Positions 53,144 through 61,607 of a stretch of DNA of 64,000 nucleotides are shown piece by piece (position 1 is the stretch's first letter; each line of letters starts with the position of its first letter). A program made the position numbers and the translations under genes. The DNA lies in contig NZ_JBQCHS010000003.1 in NCBI RefSeq assembly GCF_051954455.1, forward strand, positions 1-64,000, given 5' to 3'. This DNA comes from Pseudolysinimonas sp051954455. GTDB taxonomy: Bacteria > Actinomycetota > Actinomycetes > Actinomycetales > Microbacteriaceae. The notes beneath the pieces are model-generated. The model was given only the letters and a program-made list of their open reading frames with translations, ran no database searches and was not told where the DNA came from.

Positions 53144-53383
53144 GGTGAGTGTGTCCTCTTCTCGGTGTGGAGATTGACTTGTCGATCGACTCCGTGGTGG
53201 GAGTTCGCCGTCGGGTCGGAATCGGATTGAAATTGATTCGGAACTCGTGGGATCGCCGAGAATGCGGGCGCGGGGGCATCCGGCGAGCGGCTCCGCTCCG
53301 AATATCGACCTCGAAGCGCGGGCCGCGTCGCGAGGGCGACGGCCCTGACTCGATCCGGCGGGATGCGGGGAGCGGTCCGGCGC

Positions 53384-54073
53384 TCAGCCCCGCCGCGCCG
53401 TGTAGCGATGCTCGGGCCGTCCGGTGGCGCCGTAGCGCAGCCGCAGGTCCACCAGACCGCTCAACTCCAGCTGTGCGAGATAGCGCTGCGCCGTTGCGCG
53501 ACTGACACCGACCTCGGCGGCGATCTCCGACGCCGAGATGCCGTCGCTGCTCGCGACCGCATCCAGCACGAGCCGGAGGGTCGGAGCCAGCCCCGATGGT
53601 CCGATGTCGGGTCGTTCCGACGGAGTGCGGAGGCGGCCCCAGACCGCGTCGACGTTGTCCTGCGTCGCATCCTCGGGCCAGGACGCGAGATGTCCGTGCG
53701 CTTCGGCGATCGAGAGGAGTCGTTGAGCCAGCGCGGCGGACGTGAACGGCTTCACCAGATAGTGCGCGGCACCCAGACGGAGAGCCGTACGGACGGACTC
53801 GACGTCGTTCGCGGCCGAGATGACGAGCGCGATCGGCGGGTATGCCGAGGCGAGCAGGTCCCGGACGACGTTCAGCCCATCGCCGTCGGGAAGGTACACG
53901 TCCATCAGGACCACGTCCGGTCGAAACGTCGCCGCGAGCTCCCGCGCCTGCTTCGCGGTATGAGCGAGCCCGACCACCCGGAAGCCCGGGACGCGCTCCA
54001 CGAACGCCTGATGGACCGCCGCGACGCGGAAGTCGTCGTCGACGACGAGCACCGTCAGTTCGGGCCGGTTCAC
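53384..54073 (-). CDS. CitB/DcuR-type response regulator
   Basis: 229 residues. Receiver with VDDD (11-14), phosphoacceptor Asp 58 (LMDVYLPDGDGL) and Lys in YLVKPFTSAALAQRL. The C-terminal winged helix (ISASEIAAEVGVSRATAQRYLAQLELSGLV...GRPEHRY) is that of the citrate/malate regulators. It overlaps its kinase by 4 nt and lies divergent to a NitT/TauT ABC importer it probably controls. Confidence 0.92.
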   Translation of the reverse strand: MNRPELTVLVVDDDFRVAAVHQAFVERVPGFRVVGLAHTAKQARELAATFRPDVVLMDVYLPDGDGLNVVRDLLASAYPPIALVISAANDVESVRTALRLGAAHYLVKPFTSAALAQRLLSIAEAHGHLASWPEDATQDNVDAVWGRLRTPSERPDIGPSGLAPTLRLVLDAVASSDGISASEIAAEVGVSRATAQRYLAQLELSGLVDLRLRYGATGRPEHRYTARRG

Positions 54074-55662
54074 CGCGAGGCCTCGTCGCTCGTCGGGATC
54101 ACGACGGTGAAGGTGGCGCCGGTGCCGCCGGAGAGCTCGACGGTGCCGCCGAGGCGCTCGACCGTCGTCCGCACGAGGTGGAGGCCCAGCCCGCTGTGAC
54201 GCACGCGCGAGCCCCGCTTGGTGGTGAACCCGTTGCGGAACACGTGGGGGGCGTCATCCGGATCCACACCCGGTCCGTTGTCCGAGACGCGCACGTACAC
54301 CGACTGGGGCGTCTCCACCAGATCGAGGTCGACGATCCGGGGGGCGTCGGTGTCGGCGAGCGCGTCGAAGGCGTTGTCGATCAGGTTGCCGAGAACGGTC
54401 GTGAGCGCCTGCACGTGGTGGGGCGCGCGCCCAAGTCGGCTGTCGGGATCCACGGAGAGCGTGATCCCGCGCTCCCCGGCCTCCGCGGCCTTCCCGAGAA
54501 GCAGCCCGACGATCTGGGGCGACGCGATGTGCTCACGCAACGTCTTGTCGAGGTCGGCGGCCGTGCCGCTGATCTCGTGGACGAAACGGAGCGCTTCGTC
54601 GGCCTGCCCCAGTTCCAGGAGGCCGGCGATGGCGTGCAGCCGATTGGAGAACTCGTGCTGCTGGGCGCGCAGCGATTCTGTGAAGCTGCGCTCCCCGGCG
54701 AGCTCACGCGTCAGGCTCTCGAGCATCGTCCGGTCCTGGACGGTGACGACCACCCCATGCGGGCGGCGGTCGAGGATGACCGGCATCCGGTTGACGATCA
54801 TCCAGCGGTCGGACGTCATCAGGAGCTCATCGACGAGCGGATCCGATCCGTCGAGGATGTCCCGAACCGCGCCGGCGGGAACCACGTCGTGGACGCGCCG
54901 ACCGGTGGCGCCCGCCGGGAGGGTCAGCAGTCGCTCGGCCTCGTCGTTCACGACGGTCAATCGACCTGACGGGTCGACGGCGACCACTCCCTCGCGGATG
55001 CCGTGCAGGGTGGCCTCCCGTTCTTGGAGGAGTCGTGCGATCTCGTCCAGTTCGAGGCCGAAGGTGCGTCGTTTGAGGAACCGGGCGAAAGCGAACGAAG
55101 CGATCGTCCCGATGGCGAACATCACCGCGAACCAGAGCGCGTATCCCGGCAGCTGCTCGCTCAATTGACGAGACACCGAGACCTCGGTGATGCCGACGGA
55201 GACCTCCCCGATCAGCACCCGGGCCGACGAGTAGAGCGGCACGCGCGCGTTGGCGTTCACGCCGGTCGCGCCGTTGTCCGTGCCGAGGTGGACCTTGCCG
55301 TCCAAGGCCACGATGGGCTCGCTCACCTTCTGACCGATGAGGCCCGGCACCGGGTGGGTGTGCCGGATGCGCTGCGTGTCGATCAGGACGACGTAGGACG
55401 CGCCGGTGCGTTTCGCGGTCGCCAGGGCGAAGGTCTGGAGATCGGGTTGGCAGGCGGGATCGTTGCTCGCCATGCAGTCCTGGACGAACGGGATCTGCGC
55501 GACGGTCTCGGCGATCGCCGCGGCACGCGCCTGGTACTCCTCGTCCAGTCGCGACCGGGCTCCGGCGGCGAACAGCGCGAAGCCGACGACGGTGGCGATG
55601 GTGAGGATGACCAGTTGCGCGAGGAAGATCTGGCTCGAGAGCTTCCGCACGCGTCGTCGCAT
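54070..55662 (-). CDS. CitA/DcuS-type sensor histidine kinase
   Basis: 530 residues. TM1 (~11-32), a ~130-residue extracytoplasmic sensor (VQDCMASNDPACQPDLQT and RHTHPVPGLIGQKVSEPI are typical of the citrate/fumarate sensors) and TM2 (~168-190). A cytoplasmic PAS domain follows (IREGVVAVDPSGRLTVVNDEAERLL), then the H-box RAQQHEFSNRLHAIAGLLELG, the N-box NLIDNAFDAL and SGLGLHLVRTTVE. It senses a small carboxylate-like ligand outside the cell (family inference). Confidence 0.92.
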   Translation of the reverse strand: MRRRVRKLSSQIFLAQLVILTIATVVGFALFAAGARSRLDEEYQARAAAIAETVAQIPFVQDCMASNDPACQPDLQTFALATAKRTGASYVVLIDTQRIRHTHPVPGLIGQKVSEPIVALDGKVHLGTDNGATGVNANARVPLYSSARVLIGEVSVGITEVSVSRQLSEQLPGYALWFAVMFAIGTIASFAFARFLKRRTFGLELDEIARLLQEREATLHGIREGVVAVDPSGRLTVVNDEAERLLTLPAGATGRRVHDVVPAGAVRDILDGSDPLVDELLMTSDRWMIVNRMPVILDRRPHGVVVTVQDRTMLESLTRELAGERSFTESLRAQQHEFSNRLHAIAGLLELGQADEALRFVHEISGTAADLDKTLREHIASPQIVGLLLGKAAEAGERGITLSVDPDSRLGRAPHHVQALTTVLGNLIDNAFDALADTDAPRIVDLDLVETPQSVYVRVSDNGPGVDPDDAPHVFRNGFTTKRGSRVRHSGLGLHLVRTTVERLGGTVELSGGTGATFTVVIPTSDEASR

Positions 55663-55700
55663 GGTCGGAATTGTGGCACCGCAGCGGGTGCGCGGAATGC

Positions 55701-55744
55701 GCAGAAGTCCCGGATATCGCGCAGAACGTGCGGATGCGGCAGAA
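55701..55744. promoter_or_regulatory. three GCAGAA direct repeats in the divergent gap
   Basis: GCAGAA occurs at 55701-55706, 55721-55726 and 55739-55744, spaced 20 and 18 bp, each inside a C/G-rich context. They lie between the divergent sensor kinase and ABC transporter genes. Helically phased direct repeats are a usual form of CitB-type regulator sites; assignment is inference. Confidence 0.4.
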
Positions 55745-55775
55745 GCGCGACGGCGCGCGCCTCGCACCGCCACCA

Positions 55776-55800
55776 TCTCTGTCACAGCCGATGACAGAGA
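55776..55800. promoter_or_regulatory. 9-bp perfect inverted repeat before the ABC importer operon
   Basis: TCTCTGTCA (55776-55784) and TGACAGAGA (55792-55800) are separated by 7 bp, ending 11 bp before the ABC ATPase ATG at 55812. It could be an operator or a 5' leader hairpin; the ribosome site GAGAGG overlaps its right arm, so the folded form would hide it. Confidence 0.5.
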
Positions 55801-55811
55801 GGTCAACGCAG

Positions 55812-56671
<860 letters not shown>

Positions 56672-56675
<4 letters not shown>

Positions 56676-57562
56676 CCACGCTCCTTCAGCATGAGGTTCC
56701 GGCGGTCGGCCGGGACGGGTCCGCGGATTCGGAGGCGAGCATCCGGGCGAGGGCGAAGCGCGACCGGAACCGGCGCACCACGCTCGTCTGGATCGGTCGC
56801 GCCATCGTCGTGGTCGTCGTCATCGGCGGTTGGCAGCTCTTCACGGCGGTCGGCTGGGTCGACAAGTTCTTCTTCGGCCAGCCCAGCGGCATCTGGAACG
56901 CCCTCGTCACGCTCTTCACCCAGGGCACCGCGTTCGGCAGCATCTGGGAGAACCTGTGGGTCACCGTCCAGGAGGCCCTTCTGGGCATGCTCCTCGGCAC
57001 CGTGGCGGGGATCATCCTGGGCATCCTCCTCGGGTCGAATCGATACCTCTCGGACGTCCTGAGCCCGTACATCAAGATCCTCAACTCGATCCCGCGCATC
57101 GTCCTCGGCTCGATCTTCATCGTCGCGTTCGGGCTCGGCATCTTCCCCAAGATCCTGCTGGCCGCCGTGCTGGTCTTCTTCGCCGTGTTCTTCAACGCCT
57201 ACCAGGGGGTGCGGGAGGTCGACCCCGGCCTCGTGGCGAATGTCCGCGTGCTGGGAGCGTCACGGCTGCAGGTCGCGCGCCACGTCACGATCCCGTCGGC
57301 CATGACCTGGATCATCGCCAGCCTGCACACCGCATTCGGGTTCGCGATCATCGGCGCCCTCGTCGCGGAGGTCCTCGGCGCGACCCAGGGCATCGGCCTC
57401 CTCATCAGCCAGGCGCAGGGCCACTTCGACCCCGACACGGTCTTCGCCTGCATGGTCATCATGGCCGTCGTCACGCTGGGCGCGGAGTACCTCATCTCCC
57501 TCCTCGAGCGCGTCGTCCTCAAGTGGCGCCCGCCGTCGCGTTCGGAGTCCCAGGTCGTCTGA
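56672..57562 (+). CDS. NitT/TauT-family ABC transporter permease
   Basis: 296 residues, six spans after a charged ~35-residue N-terminus. It shows the EAA loop VREVDPGLVANVRVLGASRLQVARHVTIPSA and the core motif LNSIPRIVLGSIFIVAFGLGIFPK, both of the SsuC/TauC type. Works with the ATPase upstream and lipoprotein downstream. Confidence 0.94.
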
Positions 57563-57625
57563 CCCGCTCCGCCCACCCCCAGACCGCCGGGCATCCGTCC
57601 GGCATGCCGAAAGGAACCCACCAAG

Positions 57626-58720
57626 ATGAACAAGCGCAGCATCGTCGCTGCCGTCGCCGTCGGCGCCGTCACCCTCTCCCTGGGTCTCGCCGCCTGCAGC
57701 ACCGGCGGAAGCGGCTCCACCGCCGGCTCGTCCGGAGCCCCGCTCCCCACCGTCAAGATGATGGTCGGCGGCATCGACAAGCAGATCTATCTCCCGTACC
57801 AGCTCGCTCAGAACCTGGGTTTCTACAAGAAGTACGGGGTCAACGTCGAGCTGTCGACGGAGCAGAACGGCGGAGTCGGGGCGGAGGATGCCATGGCGTC
57901 GGGCCAGGTCGACATGGCCGGGGCCTGGTACATCCACACCATCGACTTCCAGGTCAAGGGCAAGAAGGTCATCAACCTGATCCAGCTCTCCGGAGCGCCC
58001 GGCGAGCGCATCATGTGCAACCCCAAGGCGAAGGTGTCGTCCGGAGCCGACCTCAAGGGCAAGACCGTCGGGGTCACGGACCTGGGATCCGGGACCGACG
58101 AGCTGACCCAGTTCATCGCCTCGAAGGCCGGGGTCGGCAAGTCCGATTACAAGACGATCGCCGTCGGCGCCGGAGCGACGGCCATCGCCGCGATCCAGCG
58201 AGGGAGCGCGGACTGCGTCATGACGACCCAGCCGACGGTCGGAGCCCTCGAGAACCAGAAGCTCGCGACCTCGGCCATCGACCTGGCCACCACCAAGGGA
58301 GCGGATGCCGCACTCGGCGGCGCCTGGCCCGCTGCCGGTCTCCTCGCTCAGGCGTCGTGGGTGAGCAGCCACAAGGCCGCAGCGCAGGCCGTCGTGACCG
58401 CCCTGACCGCGACGATGCACTGGATCCACACCCACACGGCCGCGGACGTCGCGGACAAGCTGCCGGCATCCTTCGTGCAGAACGCGACCATCTCGAAGGC
58501 GGCGTACATCGCGGGGCTGCAGCAGGACTACGGGCAGTTCCTGCCGGACGGCCTCATGCCGGCCGGGGGGCCCAAGACCGTCTTCGCGATGGAGAAGGCG
58601 ATCGGCGTCGACACGAGTTCGATCTCGTACAGCGACACCTTCACCAACACCTACGTCGAGAACGCCCTGAAGAAGCTCGACATCACCGCGAGCACGACGG
58701 CGGCCGGCTCCGACGGCTGA
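57626..58720 (+). CDS. NMT1/SsuA-like substrate-binding lipoprotein
   Basis: 364 residues. Lipoprotein signal with lipobox LAACS (Cys 24), Gly/Ser linker, then VKMMVGGIDKQIYLPYQLAQNLGFYKKYGVNVEL, the NMT1/THI5-like start. It continues GQVDMAGAWYIHTIDFQVKG and LKGKTVGVTDLGSGTDELT, typical of sulfonate, nitrate or pyrimidine-precursor binding proteins. Ligand unknown; the citrate-type sensor nearby hints at a carboxylate. AAAGGA ribosome site. Confidence 0.92.
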   Translation: MNKRSIVAAVAVGAVTLSLGLAACSTGGSGSTAGSSGAPLPTVKMMVGGIDKQIYLPYQLAQNLGFYKKYGVNVELSTEQNGGVGAEDAMASGQVDMAGAWYIHTIDFQVKGKKVINLIQLSGAPGERIMCNPKAKVSSGADLKGKTVGVTDLGSGTDELTQFIASKAGVGKSDYKTIAVGAGATAIAAIQRGSADCVMTTQPTVGALENQKLATSAIDLATTKGADAALGGAWPAAGLLAQASWVSSHKAAAQAVVTALTATMHWIHTHTAADVADKLPASFVQNATISKAAYIAGLQQDYGQFLPDGLMPAGGPKTVFAMEKAIGVDTSSISYSDTFTNTYVENALKKLDITASTTAAGSDG

Positions 58721-58732
58721 CGCCCTCCTCGT

Positions 58733-58770
58733 CGAACGGCCCGCGCGCCCTCGGCCGCGCGGGCCGTTCG
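58733..58770. terminator. bidirectional terminator, perfect 15-bp stem
   Basis: CGAACGGCCCGCGCG (58733-58747) and CGCGCGGGCCGTTCG (58756-58770) are exact complements around an 8-nt loop. It lies between the convergent ABC lipoprotein gene and the ZIP gene. There is no T-tract on either side, as is common in actinobacteria. Confidence 0.8.
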
Positions 58771-58793
58771 GCGCCCGATCCGCCGCCGACTGC

Positions 58794-59570
58794 TCAGGCG
58801 CCCGCAGCGGTGAGGATGGCGTCCGTCGCGAACCCGGCGATCAGCCCGACGAAGCCGCCGACGGCGACCAGCTCCGCACGCTTGGCGCGGGCGATGCCGC
58901 CGACGATCTGGATGATCACGTAGACGATCGAACCGGCGGCGAGGGTGAGGAAGAGGATCGACAGCACGTCGCTGACCAGCACCGACCCGAGCGCAGCGCC
59001 GACCACCGTCGGCCCTCCGCCGATCAGCCCGAGGAGGAGAAGGAAGGGCCAACTGGGCCGTGCTCCCTCCCCCGCGAGCGGGGCGACGATCCCGAACCCC
59101 TCCGTGGCGTTGTGGAGCGCGAACCCGACGACGAGCACGACGGCGAGGTCGAGCACGCCGCTGGCCGCCGACTGGCCGATCGCGAGCCCTTCGGCGAAGT
59201 TGTGCACGCCGATTCCCGCGGCGATCAGCAGCGCCAGGTGGCGGCGCGGCAGGTCCTCGTCTCCGCGGCGCCGGCGGATCCGCCGTTCGAGGAGCGCCAG
59301 GCCGACGAGCCCCAGGGCCAGGCCGATGGCGAACACCGCTCCGTCGACGAGGAGGACCTCGGGATGGCGCTCGCTCGCCAGGGCGACGTCGATCGGCTCC
59401 CACGCATGAGCGAGCACGTCCCACACCAGGAAGATGAGGATCCCGACGGCGATCGAGCTCAGCAGCGTCCGCAGCGCAGGATTGAGTGCTCGCAGCCGTC
59501 CGACGGGCAGCCCGATGAGGATCGTGACGCCGGCGATCAGCCCGAGCAGTACGGCGGTCCCGAAATTCAC
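58794..59570 (-). CDS. ZIP family divalent metal transporter
   Basis: 258 residues, eight spans. The paired metal-site helices carry GIGVHNFAEGLAIGQSA and GFALHNATEGFGIVAPLAG (both H-N-x-x-E-G). ZIP proteins import Zn, Fe or Mn. GTG 59570 has GGAG seven bases upstream; GTG 59576 is a close alternative. A DtxR/IdeR-like box lies 11 bp before the start, over the expected transcription start, so repression by iron- or manganese-loaded regulator is likely. Confidence 0.9.
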   Translation of the reverse strand: MNFGTAVLLGLIAGVTILIGLPVGRLRALNPALRTLLSSIAVGILIFLVWDVLAHAWEPIDVALASERHPEVLLVDGAVFAIGLALGLVGLALLERRIRRRRGDEDLPRRHLALLIAAGIGVHNFAEGLAIGQSAASGVLDLAVVLVVGFALHNATEGFGIVAPLAGEGARPSWPFLLLLGLIGGGPTVVGAALGSVLVSDVLSILFLTLAAGSIVYVIIQIVGGIARAKRAELVAVGGFVGLIAGFATDAILTAAGA

Positions 59571-59581
59571 TCGCACTCCAG

Positions 59582-59600
59582 TTTGGTAAGGCTGTCCTAA
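59582..59600 (-). promoter_or_regulatory. DtxR/IdeR/MntR-like metal box upstream of the ZIP gene
   Basis: Read toward the ZIP gene, TTAGGACAGCCTTACCAAA matches the iron-box pattern TWAGGTWAGSCTWACCTWA at 16 of 19 positions. It lies between a -10-like TATGCT (59606-59611) and the start codon. Confidence 0.65.
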
Positions 59601-59605
59601 CTGGA

Positions 59606-59635
59606 AGCATAGGGTGACCGAAGCATCGCGCCGAA
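59606..59635 (-). promoter_or_regulatory. candidate sigma-70-type promoter of the ZIP gene
   Basis: TTCGGC (59630-59635) and TATGCT (59606-59611) are separated by 18 bp, read toward the ZIP gene. The -10 is good, the -35 weak. The metal box follows directly. Confidence 0.45.
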
Positions 59636-59701
59636 TCCCAGGTGCGCGCAGGCCGCGGGTAGCGGGCGGTTCCCCGGTTCGTCGGCGGTTCCCGAGATGC
59701 G

Positions 59702-59727
59702 AAAGCCCCCGAGAATCCGGGGGCTTT
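59702..59727 (-). terminator. terminator after tRNA-Phe
   Basis: AAAGCCCCCG and CGGGGGCTTT form a perfect 10-bp stem around a 6-nt loop, just past the 3' end of tRNA-Phe, with a TTT on the transcribed side. Confidence 0.75.
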
Positions 59728-59731
59728 GTGG

Positions 59732-59804
59732 TGGCTCCGACGGGCGTCGATCCCGTGACCTCACGATTTTCAGTCGTGCGCTCTACCAACTGAGCTACAG
59801 AGCC
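59732..59804 (-). tRNA. tRNA-Phe (GAA)
   Basis: 73 nt. Acceptor stem GGCTCTG pairs with CGGAGCC, discriminator A. D-loop GCTCAGTTGGTAGAGC; anticodon stem-loop CACGA-CTGAAAA-TCGTG gives anticodon GAA; T-arm ACGGG-ATCGACG-CCCGT. CCA follows partly (CC). Last of a Glu-Asp-Phe cluster. Confidence 0.96.
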
Positions 59805-59841
59805 GGTTTCGCGACGGTGGCGAGACCGTCGCGATGGAGAA

Positions 59842-59867
59842 AGAGCCTTCCCTCGCGGAAAGGCTCT
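59842..59867 (-). terminator. hairpin between tRNA-Asp and tRNA-Phe
   Basis: AGAGCCTT and AAGGCTCT form an 8-bp stem with a 10-nt loop, followed on the minus strand by TTTCT. It may end part of the tRNA-Asp transcripts or act as a processing site. Confidence 0.55.
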
Positions 59868-59875
59868 GACATCCG

Positions 59876-59949
59876 CGACCCTGACGGGACTTGAACCCGC
59901 GACCTCCGCCGTGACAGGGCGGCACGCTAACCAACTGCGCTACAGGGCC
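59876..59949 (-). tRNA. tRNA-Asp (GTC)
   Basis: 74 nt. Acceptor GGCCCTG pairs with CAGGGTC (one G-T), discriminator G as expected for Asp. Anticodon stem-loop CCGCC-CTGTCAC-GGCGG gives GTC. T-loop GTTCAAGTC in standard form. Second gene of the cluster. Confidence 0.96.
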
Positions 59950-59978
59950 TTGCTTGTTGAATTGTGTGCTGTTCAGTG

Positions 59979-60051
59979 TGACCCCAACGGGATTCGAACC
60001 CGTGCTGCCGCCGTGAAAGGGCGGTGTCCTAGGCCACTAAACGATGGGGCC
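59979..60051 (-). tRNA. tRNA-Glu (TTC)
   Basis: 73 nt. Acceptor GGCCCCA pairs with TGGGGTC, discriminator A. Anticodon stem-loop CCGCC-CTTTCAC-GGCGG gives TTC. T-loop GTTCGAATC. First gene of the cluster, with a promoter-like pair upstream. Confidence 0.96.
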
Positions 60052-60081
60052 GCGAGCGAACCGCACGGCAACCGAGGGTCA

Positions 60082-60111
60082 AGCATACGGGACGTCGGGG
60101 GATGCCGCCAA
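60082..60111 (-). promoter_or_regulatory. promoter of the tRNA Glu-Asp-Phe cluster
   Basis: Read on the minus strand, TTGGCG (60106-60111), 18 bp, then TATGCT (60082-60087), which lies 30 bp before tRNA-Glu. Good fit to the major sigma factor. Confidence 0.65.
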
Positions 60112-60229
60112 CCGAACGCTCGAGCAGCCGCGACGCCGCGCCGCCGCGCGCCCCTCCGACCCGGATGCGGTGCCGCACCGCCCGGGATCCCCGGGATCGC
60201 GGGCTGTCGAGGTTACTTTCAACCCGGCA

Positions 60230-60259
60230 TTGAGACTTCGAGATGCCTGTTGTTAGTGT
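60230..60259 (+). promoter_or_regulatory. candidate promoter of the cell-wall hydrolase pair
   Basis: TTGAGA (60230-60235), 18 bp, then TAGTGT (60254-60259), in an unusually A/T-rich stretch that also holds two GTGTGAA direct repeats 20 bp apart. About 65 bp before the M23 gene start. Confidence 0.5.
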
Positions 60260-60323
60260 GAACAATGTTATTCGTGTGAATAGGCCTGCTCTGGTGCGCC
60301 GTTCCACGGGAACTGGGGAGATC

Positions 60324-61592
60324 ATGACCGGAGCGGGCACCACCATGCGGGGGACGCGGATCCGGATGCGCGCGATCGCGGCATCCATCGCACTCGCCCT
60401 CCTGCCCGTCGGCGCGTTCGCGGGAGTGCCCGCGGCGCAGGCGGCGGAGGCGGCGCCGACCGCCCGCATGGACTACCCGACCTGGCAGGACGTGCAGAAC
60501 GCCCAGAAGGCGGAGTCCACGACGCAGGCGCTCGTCGCCCAGATCACCGCGCAGCTCACCCAGTTGAAGGCGGCCTCCGACGCCGCGCAGGCCGATGCCC
60601 AGGCGAAGGGCGAGGCCTACGGCAAGGCGCAGGACGCCTACGACGAGCAGGACTACAAGACCCAGCAGCTGCAGGCGCAGGCCGACACCGCGAAGAAGGA
60701 GGCTGACGACGCGCGCGACAAGGCCGCCCGCCTCGTGTCGCAGCTGTCGAAGACCAACGGCGGCACCGACTCCACCGCGACCCTGCTGTCGCACCAGGGC
60801 TCGGCCGACGGGCAGCTCTACCGGCTGCAGGCCTACAACACCCTGATCCGGCAGTCGCAGGGCATCTACGAGCACGCGCTGCAGCTGCAGAAGAACGCCC
60901 AGTCGCTGACCGACCAGGCCGCCGTGCAGAAGAAGCTCCTCGCCGACCTCAAGGTCAAGGCGCAGCAGGCGCTCGAGGCCGCTCAGGCCGCCGCCCAGGC
61001 GGCCGCCGACGCGGTTCAGGCCGAGACCGACCACCAGGCGGACCTGCAGGCGCAGCTCGCGGTCCTGACGCAGAAGCGCGCCGCGACCGAGGCCGACTAC
61101 CAGGCCGGTGTCGCCGCCCGCGCCGCTGCGGCGGCTGCGGCCGCCGCAGCCCAGGCCGCCGCGCGGATCAGCTCCTCCGGCTGGGCGGACCCCGCCTACG
61201 GCGTGCTGCTCGACCCGTTCGGGCTGCGCTTCCACCCGATCTACCACGAGTGGAAGCTCCACTCCGGGCAGGACATCGCCAACTCGTGCGGGGCGCCGAT
61301 CTTCGCCGCGGCGGCGGGCACGGTCGTCTACGCCGGGTGGATGGGCGACCTCGGCAACTTCATCCAGATCCGCCACGACGACGGCACTGTCACCGGTTAT
61401 GGGCACATCGTCAACGGCGGCATGCTGGTTAGGATCGGCCAGCGAGTGGGATCCGGGCAGCAGATCGCGAAGATCGGCACGACCGGGGGGTCGACGGGTT
61501 GCCACCTGCATTTCATGGTGTACGAGGGCGGGTCGACGCTGGTCAACCCGGTGCCCTTCATGCGTGACCGGGGGGTCAAGCTTGGTTCATAA
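60324..61592 (+). CDS. secreted M23 peptidase with N-terminal coiled coil
   Basis: 422 residues. A signal peptide runs 1-~48 (ends AQAAEA). A long Ala/Gln-rich coiled coil (~65-285) precedes a LytM/M23 zinc endopeptidase domain with HSGQDIANSCGAPIFAAAAG (~313) and GCHLHFMVYEGG (~393), the H-x3-D and H-x-H metal sites. It cleaves peptidoglycan peptides. The EnvC-like layout suggests FtsX-dependent activation. ATG 60324 follows GGGGAG; ATG 60345 is possible. Confidence 0.9.
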   Translation: MTGAGTTMRGTRIRMRAIAASIALALLPVGAFAGVPAAQAAEAAPTARMDYPTWQDVQNAQKAESTTQALVAQITAQLTQLKAASDAAQADAQAKGEAYGKAQDAYDEQDYKTQQLQAQADTAKKEADDARDKAARLVSQLSKTNGGTDSTATLLSHQGSADGQLYRLQAYNTLIRQSQGIYEHALQLQKNAQSLTDQAAVQKKLLADLKVKAQQALEAAQAAAQAAADAVQAETDHQADLQAQLAVLTQKRAATEADYQAGVAARAAAAAAAAAAQAAARISSSGWADPAYGVLLDPFGLRFHPIYHEWKLHSGQDIANSCGAPIFAAAAGTVVYAGWMGDLGNFIQIRHDDGTVTGYGHIVNGGMLVRIGQRVGSGQQIAKIGTTGGSTGCHLHFMVYEGGSTLVNPVPFMRDRGVKLGS

Positions 61593-61607
61593 GGTCCGGC
61601 TCCGCTG

